This document shows, one piece after another, positions 1 through 7,076 of a stretch of DNA of 23,582 bases. The position numbers and the translations under genes were made by a program. The notes below the pieces were generated by a model. It was given only the letters and a program-made list of their open reading frames with translations, was not told where the DNA came from and searched no databases. This DNA comes from a virus: the IMG/VR virus record IMGVR_UViG_3300026518_000060, positions 1 through 23,582 of that record; one strand, written 5' to 3'. Within the stretch, counting starts at the first letter, position 1; every line of letters starts with the position of its first letter.

Positions 1-102
1 ATCCTGATCATGGCAGACACCATGCCAGCGGGTGATCTTGAACGACTGGCAAACGACCTCGGCCGAGCGGCTTGGGACAAACAACGGAATGCCCCCGCAT
101 GA
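1..102 (+). CDS. 3' end of an unidentified gene (partial or very short)
   Basis: An open frame runs from the window edge to a TGA at 100-102 and reads ILIMADTMPAGDLERLAN... ending in KQRNAPA. If the gene began at the ATG at 10 it would be only 30 residues, so it more likely continues to the left of the window. The short tail is acidic and helical in character. I do not recognise the family. The stop codon lies inside the first of two tandem hairpins (95-114), which suggests that a transcription or mRNA-stability signal sits right at the end of this gene. Confidence 0.5.
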   Translation: MLIMADTMPAGDLERLANDLGRAAWDKQRNAPA

Positions 103-162
103 GGCAGCATGCGGAGCGGGCAGCGTGGCGGCGGGGTTTCCTCCCTGTCCCTGCCGCCACGC
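95..162 (+). promoter_or_regulatory. Two tandem GC-rich hairpins before the PP-loop ATPase gene
   Basis: Hairpin 1 is a perfect 7-bp inverted repeat, CCGCATG (95-101) with CATGCGG (108-114), and a 6-base loop; it contains the upstream stop codon. Hairpin 2 pairs GCGTGGCGGC (123-132) with GCCGCCACGC (153-162) perfectly over 10 bp and continues inward with one G-T and three G-C pairs. It is followed by GATTATATT, a weak AT stretch and not a clean U-tract. The pair could be a terminator, an mRNA-stabilising structure or an attenuator leader. The Shine-Dalgarno site of the next gene (GGAGAG, 172-177) begins ten bases after hairpin 2. Confidence 0.55.
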
Positions 163-182
163 GATTATATTGGAGAGTGAGA

Positions 183-1037
183 ATGGACCACTCAATCAGT
201 AAGCCAATGAAAAACCCAGCTCTGCGCGTCGTATCATTTGGCGCAGGTGTTCAATCGACCGTCATGCTCTTGATGGGTATTCGTGGCGTTTTCGGCCCGC
301 GTCCAGATGCGGCAATATTCGCTGATACCGGCTGGGAGCCACAATCAGTCTATCGCCACCTCGAATGGGTGGCGGCGGAGGTAGCGCGTATGACAAACGG
401 GCAAGTGCCTGTTCACGTCGTTTCGGCTGGCAATATCCGAGCCGATCACCTGAACGGCATGAACTCAACCGGACAACGGTTCGCGTCGATGCCGTTATAT
501 ACGGCCAACGGTAAGGGTATGGGGCGCAGACAATGCACACAGGAATATAAAATCGCGCCAATTCGCAAAAAGGTTCGTGAATTGCTTGGCGTCAAGAAGG
601 GCGGTCGCATTCAGAAAGGTGTCGGCGTCGAACAGTGGATCGGTATTTCCACCGACGAATTGCAGAGGTTGAAGGAAAGCCGCGATAAGTGGTGCAGACA
701 CCGCTGGCCGCTTATTGAGGCCCGCATGTCTCGGGGCGACTGCAGAGCGTGGTTCGATCGGGAATACCCCGGCCAGCCTCTTGCGAAATCCGCATGTCTC
801 GGTTGCCCGTTTCAGGATAATGCCCGTTGGCGAGCGCTAAAAAATAACGACCCCGAAGGATGGGAAAATGCCGTAGAGTTTGATGAGGCAATCCGCGAGA
901 ACGGCGGCACCCTGCGCCTTATGGATGAGCAGCAATTTGTTCACAGGTCTGGAACACCCCTTAGAACCGCCGACCTTGGCGACAATAGCACCATAGACCT
1001 GTTTCAAGGCGAGTGCGACGGGATGTGCGGGGTATGA
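183..1037 (+). CDS. PP-loop ATPase, phosphoadenosine phosphosulfate reductase-like
   Basis: This 284-residue protein belongs to the adenine nucleotide alpha-hydrolase / PAPS reductase superfamily, whose members bind ATP or PAPS through an N-terminal PP-loop. The loop is visible as SFGAGVQS (residues 18-25), followed by FADTGWEP (47-54), RRQCTQEYKIAPIR (115-128) and the Cys pair CLGCPF (205-210); the C-terminus is Cys-rich (C278, C282). C118, C205 and C208 could hold an iron-sulfur cluster or carry sulfur. I chose the ATG at 183 because GGAGAG lies 6 bases upstream; the in-frame ATG at 72 would run through the hairpin leader. Phages often carry such proteins, but the substrate is generally unknown. 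True sulfate reduction, thiolation of a nucleotide, or a DndC-like DNA modification step are all possible. The neighbouring DNA methyltransferases make a nucleic-acid role plausible, but this is inference. Confidence 0.82.
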   Translation: MDHSISKPMKNPALRVVSFGAGVQSTVMLLMGIRGVFGPRPDAAIFADTGWEPQSVYRHLEWVAAEVARMTNGQVPVHVVSAGNIRADHLNGMNSTGQRFASMPLYTANGKGMGRRQCTQEYKIAPIRKKVRELLGVKKGGRIQKGVGVEQWIGISTDELQRLKESRDKWCRHRWPLIEARMSRGDCRAWFDREYPGQPLAKSACLGCPFQDNARWRALKNNDPEGWENAVEFDEAIRENGGTLRLMDEQQFVHRSGTPLRTADLGDNSTIDLFQGECDGMCGV

Positions 1038-1339
1038 TGAAAATGGACCTAGAGAAACAATGGATCGTGGAGAATGAGCGCCCAGCCGGGAAAGACCCGT
1101 TTGGCAAGATCGAGCGGATGCAGGCGATTGGCGACGAATTGGCGAAATCATGGGGATCGCAGTATTATTATCTGCTGCACATGGCGAACTTGCTTGACGC
1201 TGCATTGCCGTTAATACGCGCCGAAGCCGAGGCCGAGGATATCCGCGAGGCGGGTAAAGCGGTTCGGTGCATATCGTGGAGCCGCCGCGTTGATGCCGCC
1301 GAAAAGATGGTTGAGAAATTCGGATTGGAAAACCAATGA
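1034..1339 (+). CDS. Small helical protein of unknown function
   Basis: A 101-residue product beginning MMKMDLEKQW. The ATG overlaps the TGA of the PP-loop ATPase gene in an ATGA arrangement, and its own stop overlaps the next start the same way, so translation is probably coupled on both sides. The sequence is Ala/Glu/Lys-rich and predicted by eye to be largely helical (for example the AEAEAEDIREAGKAV stretch). It has no signal peptide or membrane segment. I do not recognise the family. Starts at 1037 or 1043 would also be possible. Confidence 0.7.
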   Translation: MMKMDLEKQWIVENERPAGKDPFGKIERMQAIGDELAKSWGSQYYYLLHMANLLDAALPLIRAEAEAEDIREAGKAVRCISWSRRVDAAEKMVEKFGLENQ

Positions 1340-1773
1340 CCCTGAAAACAATATACCGCTCGGGCCGCGTAATGCGCTGGCACCAGAACCCCGACATGGT
1401 GGACACGCACCAGACGAACGCCGCGCATCAGTGGGGCGTGGCGGTGTTCATCCTCGAAGAACACCCGAACCCGTCCAAGGAGCTTATTAGGGCGGCGCTA
1501 TACCACGACACGGGGGAATTGATCGTTGGGGATTTATCGTGGACGTTCAAGGCAGCGCACCCTGAGACAGCCGAGGCTCATCGCAAGCTGGAAAAACAAG
1601 CGCGCATCGACATGGGAACGGATTTTGAACTCACCCCGCAGGAAACCGCATGGCTGAAATGGGCCGACCGCGTTGAAGCATATGAATGGATGATGGCGCA
1701 CCACCCTGAACTGGCCGACGAGCCGGACTGGCAGGATGCCGCCATGTGGATCAGGGGGAATAAACCGGCATGA
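1336..1773 (+). CDS. HD-domain phosphohydrolase, YfbR-like 5'-nucleotidase
   Basis: This 145-residue protein shows the HD-domain metal ligands in order: H31 (in AAHQW), H57-D58 (in YHDTGE) and D111 (in WADRVEAY), with a conserved acidic D66. The length and the H...HD...D spacing fit single-domain YfbR-like 5'-deoxynucleotidases, which remove phosphate from dNMPs. In a phage early block such an enzyme would adjust nucleotide pools during infection, possibly removing unmodified nucleotides if the phage DNA is modified. That second role is inference. The ATG overlaps the upstream stop by 4 bases and the gene's own stop overlaps the following ATG. Other HD-family phosphohydrolases cannot be excluded. 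Confidence 0.85.
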   Translation: MTLKTIYRSGRVMRWHQNPDMVDTHQTNAAHQWGVAVFILEEHPNPSKELIRAALYHDTGELIVGDLSWTFKAAHPETAEAHRKLEKQARIDMGTDFELTPQETAWLKWADRVEAYEWMMAHHPELADEPDWQDAAMWIRGNKPA

Positions 1774-1961
1774 GAATGATAGCGATGATTGACCCAGAGC
1801 GCATCACAGCGCGCATATTCGGCTGTCCGGTTTTCGGCAATTTTTACTGTGACGGCATATTTGTTCGGTCACTGGACGGCACAAAACTATGGCTGGAAAG
1901 CGATATTGCATTGGCGTGGTGGGAGAGCCGAAATTGCCCGCCCGTTATTTTGGGGGAATAA
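1770..1961 (+). CDS. Small hypothetical protein
   Basis: A 63-residue product, MRMIAMIDPERITARI... ending in PPVILGE. It is coupled to the HD-domain gene by an ATGA overlap and is followed after 3 bases by the helicase gene. It contains two Cys residues and several aromatic residues (FGNFYCDG, LAWWES) and may be a small beta-rich domain. No signal peptide or membrane helix is visible. I do not recognise the family. Its tight place in the operon and the absence of a better ORF in the interval argue that it is real. Confidence 0.6.
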   Translation: MRMIAMIDPERITARIFGCPVFGNFYCDGIFVRSLDGTKLWLESDIALAWWESRNCPPVILGE

Positions 1962-1964
1962 ACC

Positions 1965-3350
1965 ATGAGTTTGCAGGAATATAGGGAGTTTATTGCGTCC
2001 CGTGGCGGCGTGGTTTCGGCAACGGGGATACCATCCAAAAATATGAACGAAAAAATGAAACGCCACCAGAAAGTAGCTGTTGAATATGCGCTTAATCGTG
2101 GCAAATCGGCCCTGTTTCTGGATACCGGCTTAGGTAAATCGCTTTGCGAGCTGGAATTTGCCAGACAGGTTTCTGAACACACGAATAAGCCGGTCCTGAT
2201 CCTGACGCCGCTTGCCGTTGCGGCGCAAATGGTTCGTGAAGGCCAGAAATTCGGTATTGAGGCGAGACAAATACGCGACCAATCAGAAGTCGGTGCTGGT
2301 ATTATGGTCGCAAATTACGAGCGCCTGAAAAACCTTGACCCATTCTGTTTCGGTGGGGTTGTGCTGGATGAAAGCAGCATATTGAAATCGTTTGCCGGGA
2401 AAACTCGGGGGGTCTTGCTTGAATCGTTCATTGACACCGAGTTTCGCCTTGCCGCGACCGCGACACCATCGCCGAATGACCATACCGAATTGGGAAATCA
2501 TGCAGAATTTCTCGGGATCATGCGCCAGCAGGAAATGCTTTCGAAGTGGTTTATCAATGATACCAGCACTGCAAGTCAGGATTGGCGGTTGAAGGGCCAT
2601 GCCGCTGATGATTTTTGGGCGTGGGTTTCGAGTTGGTCCAGATGCGCTACGTTGCCAAGCGATTTGGGCGGCGACGACGCCGGATATATATTGCCTGAAA
2701 TTGACCGGCGCATTCATGTTGTCAAAGCCGACCGGCAGACTGATGTTGATGATGGAATGCTGTTTCGTATTCCGGAAATGTCGGCAACCAGTTTCCACAA
2801 GGAAAAGCGCCTGACCATTAAACAGAGATGCGAAAAGGCGGCTGAATTGGCAACGCATGATCGCCCGGTGACTGTGTGGTGCGAGACAAATGACGAAAGC
2901 GCCATATTGTCGAAAATGATACCTGACGCGGTTGAGGTCAGCGGCAGCATGAGCGCGGATGAAAAAGAGCGCCGGTTGCTCGGATTTGTTGACGGTGATT
3001 TTCGCGTCATTGTCACCAAGCCGAAGCTCGCAGGTCACGGCGTGAATTGGCAGCATTGTTCGCACGCGGTTTTTGCGTCAATCTCATTCAGCTATGAGCA
3101 ACACTATCAGGCAGCGCGCCGGTCTCATCGGTTTGGGCAAACTGAAAACGTCAGAAATGATATCATAATTTCAGATACCGAGGCGAGTATCTGGAATGCC
3201 GTCAACACAAAGGCCGAAAAACACGCCGAGATGAAACGGCGTATGGCAGAAGCGATGAAGCAATTCCAATCCGGCGCTGATGTTCGCGTCAAATATGACA
3301 GGCCGCTTGATCTGGCGTTTCCTGAATGGCTAAAGGGAGATAAAAAATGA
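1965..3350 (+). CDS. SNF2-type superfamily II DNA helicase/ATPase
   Basis: The 461-residue protein has the SF2 motifs in order: a Q-like RHQ (33-35), Walker A DTGLGKS (53-59), motif II DESS (135-138) in place of DEAH, motif III TATP (165-168), motif V around GHGVNWQ (357-363) and motif VI ARRSHRFGQ (384-392). The last motif and the compact layout match the SNF2/DEAD-like helicases common in phages. ATP-driven DNA translocation or remodelling is expected; a direct part in replication or in protecting DNA is not proven. The stop overlaps the start of the methyltransferase gene by 4 bases, which suggests the two products are made together. Confidence 0.88.
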   Translation: MSLQEYREFIASRGGVVSATGIPSKNMNEKMKRHQKVAVEYALNRGKSALFLDTGLGKSLCELEFARQVSEHTNKPVLILTPLAVAAQMVREGQKFGIEARQIRDQSEVGAGIMVANYERLKNLDPFCFGGVVLDESSILKSFAGKTRGVLLESFIDTEFRLAATATPSPNDHTELGNHAEFLGIMRQQEMLSKWFINDTSTASQDWRLKGHAADDFWAWVSSWSRCATLPSDLGGDDAGYILPEIDRRIHVVKADRQTDVDDGMLFRIPEMSATSFHKEKRLTIKQRCEKAAELATHDRPVTVWCETNDESAILSKMIPDAVEVSGSMSADEKERRLLGFVDGDFRVIVTKPKLAGHGVNWQHCSHAVFASISFSYEQHYQAARRSHRFGQTENVRNDIIISDTEASIWNAVNTKAEKHAEMKRRMAEAMKQFQSGADVRVKYDRPLDLAFPEWLKGDKK

Positions 3351-4327
3351 AACAACCGGAATATCAAGGTGAAGGATGGGCAATCCACAATTCCGATTGC
3401 GTCGAGGGGATGCACGCCATGCCCGAACAATCCGTTGATTGCGCCATATTTTCCCCGCCGTTCGGGGATCTGTTTGTGTATTCCGACAGCGAGCGAGATC
3501 TTGGAAATTCCGGCGAAGGCGATGCGTTTTTTGAGCAATACCGATTTTTTGCAGAGGCGTTAACCCGCGTTATGAAGCCGGGCCGGATTGTCTGTTGTCA
3601 TTGCACCGATCTACCGATGCGAAAAGGCAAACATGGGCATATTGGTTTGCAGGATTTTTCCGGCGCATTGATCAAAGCGCACACGGACGCCGGTTTGATT
3701 TACCACGGGCGCGCGACAATCTGGAAAGATCCGGTTGTTGAAATGCAGCGGACAAAGGCGCTTGGATTGCTTTACAAGCAAATCAGAAAAGACAGCGCAA
3801 TGAACCGCGTCGGGATGCCCGATTACATGCTGTTTTTCCGCGCCAAGGGGGATAACCCAGACAGGATCGAACACGCTGCACCCGGAGACATGAAAGAGGC
3901 TATCCGAATTGCCCGTGAATGGCTTGATGATTTACACCGGCATGGGCTTTGTGGTGACGTTCCAGATGATGACGCACTAGCGGAATTAATGACGCAGGCA
4001 CAATTTGACGTTTACGATTGGCAACAACTCGCAAGCCCTGTCTGGATGGATATTCGACAAGGGAACGTCCTGAACAAGATGAAGGCCGAGAACGACGAGC
4101 GCCATGTTTGCCCGCTGCAACTCGACGTGATCGACAGGTGCCTGCGCCTGTATTCGAAGCCGGGCGATGTTGTAATGGACCCATTCAACGGCATTGGATC
4201 AACCGGGTATCAGGCGGTCAAACAATTCCGCAGATACATCGGCTTTGAATTGAAGGAAGAATATGCCAAACAGGCAGGGAAAAATTTGAAAGCAGCGGAA
4301 CAATCAACCGCTGATCTATTTTCTTGA
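3347..4327 (+). CDS. Permuted DNA methyltransferase (N4-cytosine or N6-adenine)
   Basis: This 326-residue protein has the catalytic motif IV SPPF (36-39) near the N-terminus and the AdoMet-binding motif I DPFNGIGSTG (278-287) near the C-terminus. This is the permuted order of beta-type amino-methyltransferases. SPPF/SPPY-type motifs are most often found in N4-cytosine enzymes, but N6-adenine activity is possible. Between them lies the target-recognition region. No restriction endonuclease is encoded next door, so the enzyme is probably an orphan that protects phage DNA from host restriction or changes gene expression. The ATG overlaps the helicase stop (ATGA). A hairpin region follows the stop. 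Confidence 0.88.
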   Translation: MKQPEYQGEGWAIHNSDCVEGMHAMPEQSVDCAIFSPPFGDLFVYSDSERDLGNSGEGDAFFEQYRFFAEALTRVMKPGRIVCCHCTDLPMRKGKHGHIGLQDFSGALIKAHTDAGLIYHGRATIWKDPVVEMQRTKALGLLYKQIRKDSAMNRVGMPDYMLFFRAKGDNPDRIEHAAPGDMKEAIRIAREWLDDLHRHGLCGDVPDDDALAELMTQAQFDVYDWQQLASPVWMDIRQGNVLNKMKAENDERHVCPLQLDVIDRCLRLYSKPGDVVMDPFNGIGSTGYQAVKQFRRYIGFELKEEYAKQAGKNLKAAEQSTADLFS

Positions 4328-4385
4328 CACACCCCGCCCCCAAGAAGCAGTTTGGCGGGGAGTGTGCAACTCACTCACCCGCCAA
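4328..4385 (+). promoter_or_regulatory. Two mutually exclusive hairpins, attenuator-like leader
   Basis: Segment 4354-4366 (GGCGGGGAGTGTG) can pair with upstream CACACCCCGCC (4328-4338), giving 11 bp with a 2-base bulge and a 15-base loop. Alternatively TTGGCGGG (4352-4359) plus GAGTG (4360-4364) pair with CACTC (4372-4376) plus CCCGCCAA (4378-4385), giving 13 bp with one bulged A and a 7-base loop. The two folds share the central segment and cannot form together. Neither is followed by a U-tract. The element fills most of the only gap between the methyltransferase and primase/helicase genes. It may terminate, attenuate or stabilise the transcript. The function is inferred from the pairing alone. 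Confidence 0.55.
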
Positions 4386-4412
4386 TTAGACGCGAAAGGG
4401 AAATAAAGCGCC

Positions 4413-7076
4413 ATGAGCGAACCATATACTCCCGCCAACAATGATGCAACCATTGCCGATTTTGTTGATTTTTTGCGCCAAATGCAGATCGGTCCGGCGG
4501 ATCAGGCTGAAATCATCGACGATGACAAGCGGCACCGGTATCGCCTGATTGACGACAAACCCCGCGTGAAAACGGGTGTCTATCAGCTCAAGATCGAGCC
4601 GGACGGTTTTGCAGTGGGCTGGGCGTTGTCGTTTCGCGAGGGCGTGACACACGCATGGCACAGTAAGTCAACGCGCAAGGCCAGCCCCGAACAACGCGCC
4701 GAGTGGAAACGCAAACAGGCGGCAGCGAAAAAACAACGCGCGGCGGAAATAACCGCTCTGGCGAAAAAGGCCGCTGCCAAGGCCACACGCATCTGGTCGC
4801 AGGCATCCACGACAGGCACCACAGAATACCTCGACCGCAAGCAATGCGATCTGAATGGCGCGCGGATATGGCGGGATATGGTCGTGGTGCCGATGTATTC
4901 ATCGCGCGGGGGCATGGCTGGACTGCAATTCATATCTGGTGACGGGGCAAAACGGTTTATCACCGGATCGGCCAAGGAGGGCAGCTATTTCCCGATCACG
5001 ACCCGCGACGAGGCGCGCGACACAATCGTAATCTGCGAGGGGTTTGCGACCGGCGCGGCGATCAGGGCCGCAACAGAATGGCCGGTGGTGGTGGCGTTTG
5101 ACGCTGGCAACCTGAAACCTGTCGCCAAGGCCATGCACCGAAAATATCCTGATGCGCGGATAATCATCGGCGCTGACAACGACCAGTGGACAGCCAAGCA
5201 GGACGGCAGCGACTGGAACCCCGGCATCGAGAAGGCCAACCAAGCCGCCGTTGCAATCGGTGGCGCGCAGGTGATTTACCCGATCATTGACCCGCTAGAT
5301 CCCGATCACCGGACCGATTGGGATGATGTTTACCGCACCGATGGGCGGGAGGCAGTGCGCGATGCGTTTCTGACACCACCAGCGCCCGAGATAGACATGC
5401 CGGATGAACCGCCAATGCCGGAATACGATATTGGCGTTGAGGATGACAGCCTCGCCGCAATCCGACCGCTTGGGCACAATCGCGGGCTATATTCGTTTTT
5501 CCCGCGCGCGGCCGGGCAGATCGTCACGCTGTCGGCAACGTCAATGGGCAGGATGCAGTCGCTCTATATGTTGGCCCCGCGCCCGTTCTGGGAGCGGCAC
5601 TATGGCGGCGATAAAATATCAGACAGCCAGATATGCGCCTATGCAAGCGCGCACCTGATGCAGGCGTGTCACGACGCGGGGATATTCCAGCGCGAAACCA
5701 CACGCGGCGTCGGTGCGTGGATCGATGGCGGCAAACCGATTATGAATTGCGGTGATGTTGTGGTCGGCGATGGGATCAGCGAGCACCCGGCCATGTTCCG
5801 CGGCGAGGCGGTTTATGAGAGTGGACCCCGCGTTGTGCATCCCGCCGGTGACTGCCTGTGCAACACCGATGCAGCGAAGGTGCTGGATCTGATAAAACGG
5901 CTGCAATGGAAGCGCGGCCAGTTTGCGTATCTATTGGCGGGATGGCTGGTGATCGCGCCGGTCGGTGGTGCGCTGACATGGCGTCCGCACATATGGCTGA
6001 CTGGTAAATCGGGCGTCGGCAAATCCAGCATAATATCCGAGGTGATTAAAAAACTGCTTGGCGAAATCGGGCTGTATACCGAGGGATCGACTGAGGCGCG
6101 CGTCAGGGGCATGGTTGAGCAATCAACGCGCCCGGTTGTGATTGACGAGGCCGAGAGCGAAACGGCGCGGGCCAGAGATGAAATTCAGAAGATCATAAAT
6201 TTCGCGCGCAAATGCTCCAGCGGCGGGATCGTCTCAAACGCCAACGCCAGCTATAGGGCGCAAAGCTGTTTTTGTTTCGCGGCGATAAACCCTGCTGTTG
6301 AACAGTTGGCAGACACCGCGCGGATCAGCATTTTGGAGTTATCCCGCGATACCAGATCGGATCGACTGCGGGAATGGACGTCGCTGCTGAGCGATATGCG
6401 CGAGACATTTACCGCCGAATATGCGCGGGAATTACAGTCTCGCACCATGCAAAACCTGCCGACGCTGCTGGAAAACGTGAAAACATTCACGCGGGTTGCG
6501 GCTATAATGTTTGGCGATGCTCGGGCGGCTGATCAGCTTGGCCCGATGATTGCTGGAGCGTTTAGCCTCACCAGCACAAAGCGGATCACCGATGAGGCGG
6601 CGCGGGAATGGATGCAGCGGCAGGATTGGGAGTGGCACACGCAGACACGCGAGACCGAGGATTGCACGGTGTTGCTGTCATACATCATGACCAGCCGCGT
6701 GAGATACGACAATCAGGGAATTACCCGCGAAAGCACCATCGGAGACATGGTGGAACTCGCCGCCGACCAGATCCGAGACGGGCAAGAGGCGGCGATGAAC
6801 GGCCTGAAATCATACGGCATCAAGGTCGTGGCTGGGCGGATATATATCAGCAACACGGCGATGCAGCTCAAGAAATTGTTGCGCGACACGCCATATATCC
6901 CGTGGGCGCGAACGCTGGCAGAGATCAATGGCGCGAAACCTGAGCCGCCGACGTATTTTATGCCGGGCCTCACCTCGCGCGCCGTGTCGATCCCGATGGC
7001 GGCAATATCAGGCGCGGCACCACAAGCGCTACCAGAGGATGAGGAATTGTCATTCGATAGTGGGGATTTTGCGTGA
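4413..7076 (+). CDS. Replicative primase/helicase with Toprim and P-loop ATPase domains
   Basis: An 887-residue multidomain protein. The N-terminal part (about 1-200) is followed by a Toprim domain with IVICEGFATG (205-214; E209) and GADND (253-257; D255, D257). A helicase-like ATPase carries Walker A GKSGVGKS (531-538), Walker B PVVIDEAES (574-582; D578, E579) and a sensor-like stretch CFAAINPA (621-628). This arrangement resembles phage and plasmid primase-helicases of the DUF927/DUF3987 type. It is expected to unwind DNA and make primers at the fork. I saw no Cys-rich N-terminal zinc ribbon. The start is supported by AAGGGA about ten bases upstream. The stop overlaps the dcm-like start (ATGA). 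No polymerase gene is in the window. Confidence 0.88.
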   Translation: MSEPYTPANNDATIADFVDFLRQMQIGPADQAEIIDDDKRHRYRLIDDKPRVKTGVYQLKIEPDGFAVGWALSFREGVTHAWHSKSTRKASPEQRAEWKRKQAAAKKQRAAEITALAKKAAAKATRIWSQASTTGTTEYLDRKQCDLNGARIWRDMVVVPMYSSRGGMAGLQFISGDGAKRFITGSAKEGSYFPITTRDEARDTIVICEGFATGAAIRAATEWPVVVAFDAGNLKPVAKAMHRKYPDARIIIGADNDQWTAKQDGSDWNPGIEKANQAAVAIGGAQVIYPIIDPLDPDHRTDWDDVYRTDGREAVRDAFLTPPAPEIDMPDEPPMPEYDIGVEDDSLAAIRPLGHNRGLYSFFPRAAGQIVTLSATSMGRMQSLYMLAPRPFWERHYGGDKISDSQICAYASAHLMQACHDAGIFQRETTRGVGAWIDGGKPIMNCGDVVVGDGISEHPAMFRGEAVYESGPRVVHPAGDCLCNTDAAKVLDLIKRLQWKRGQFAYLLAGWLVIAPVGGALTWRPHIWLTGKSGVGKSSIISEVIKKLLGEIGLYTEGSTEARVRGMVEQSTRPVVIDEAESETARARDEIQKIINFARKCSSGGIVSNANASYRAQSCFCFAAINPAVEQLADTARISILELSRDTRSDRLREWTSLLSDMRETFTAEYARELQSRTMQNLPTLLENVKTFTRVAAIMFGDARAADQLGPMIAGAFSLTSTKRITDEAAREWMQRQDWEWHTQTRETEDCTVLLSYIMTSRVRYDNQGITRESTIGDMVELAADQIRDGQEAAMNGLKSYGIKVVAGRIYISNTAMQLKKLLRDTPYIPWARTLAEINGAKPEPPTYFMPGLTSRAVSIPMAAISGAAPQALPEDEELSFDSGDFA

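Noticed and set aside
72-182. Upstream in-frame start for the PP-loop ATPase
   Set aside because: It would add 37 residues encoded through the hairpin region, and the ATG at 183 has a clear GGAGAG site.
2283-3065. A 260-codon minus-strand ORF opposite the SNF2 helicase gene
   Set aside because: The plus-strand helicase motifs fully explain the region, and the reverse translation shows no recognisable domain or operon context.
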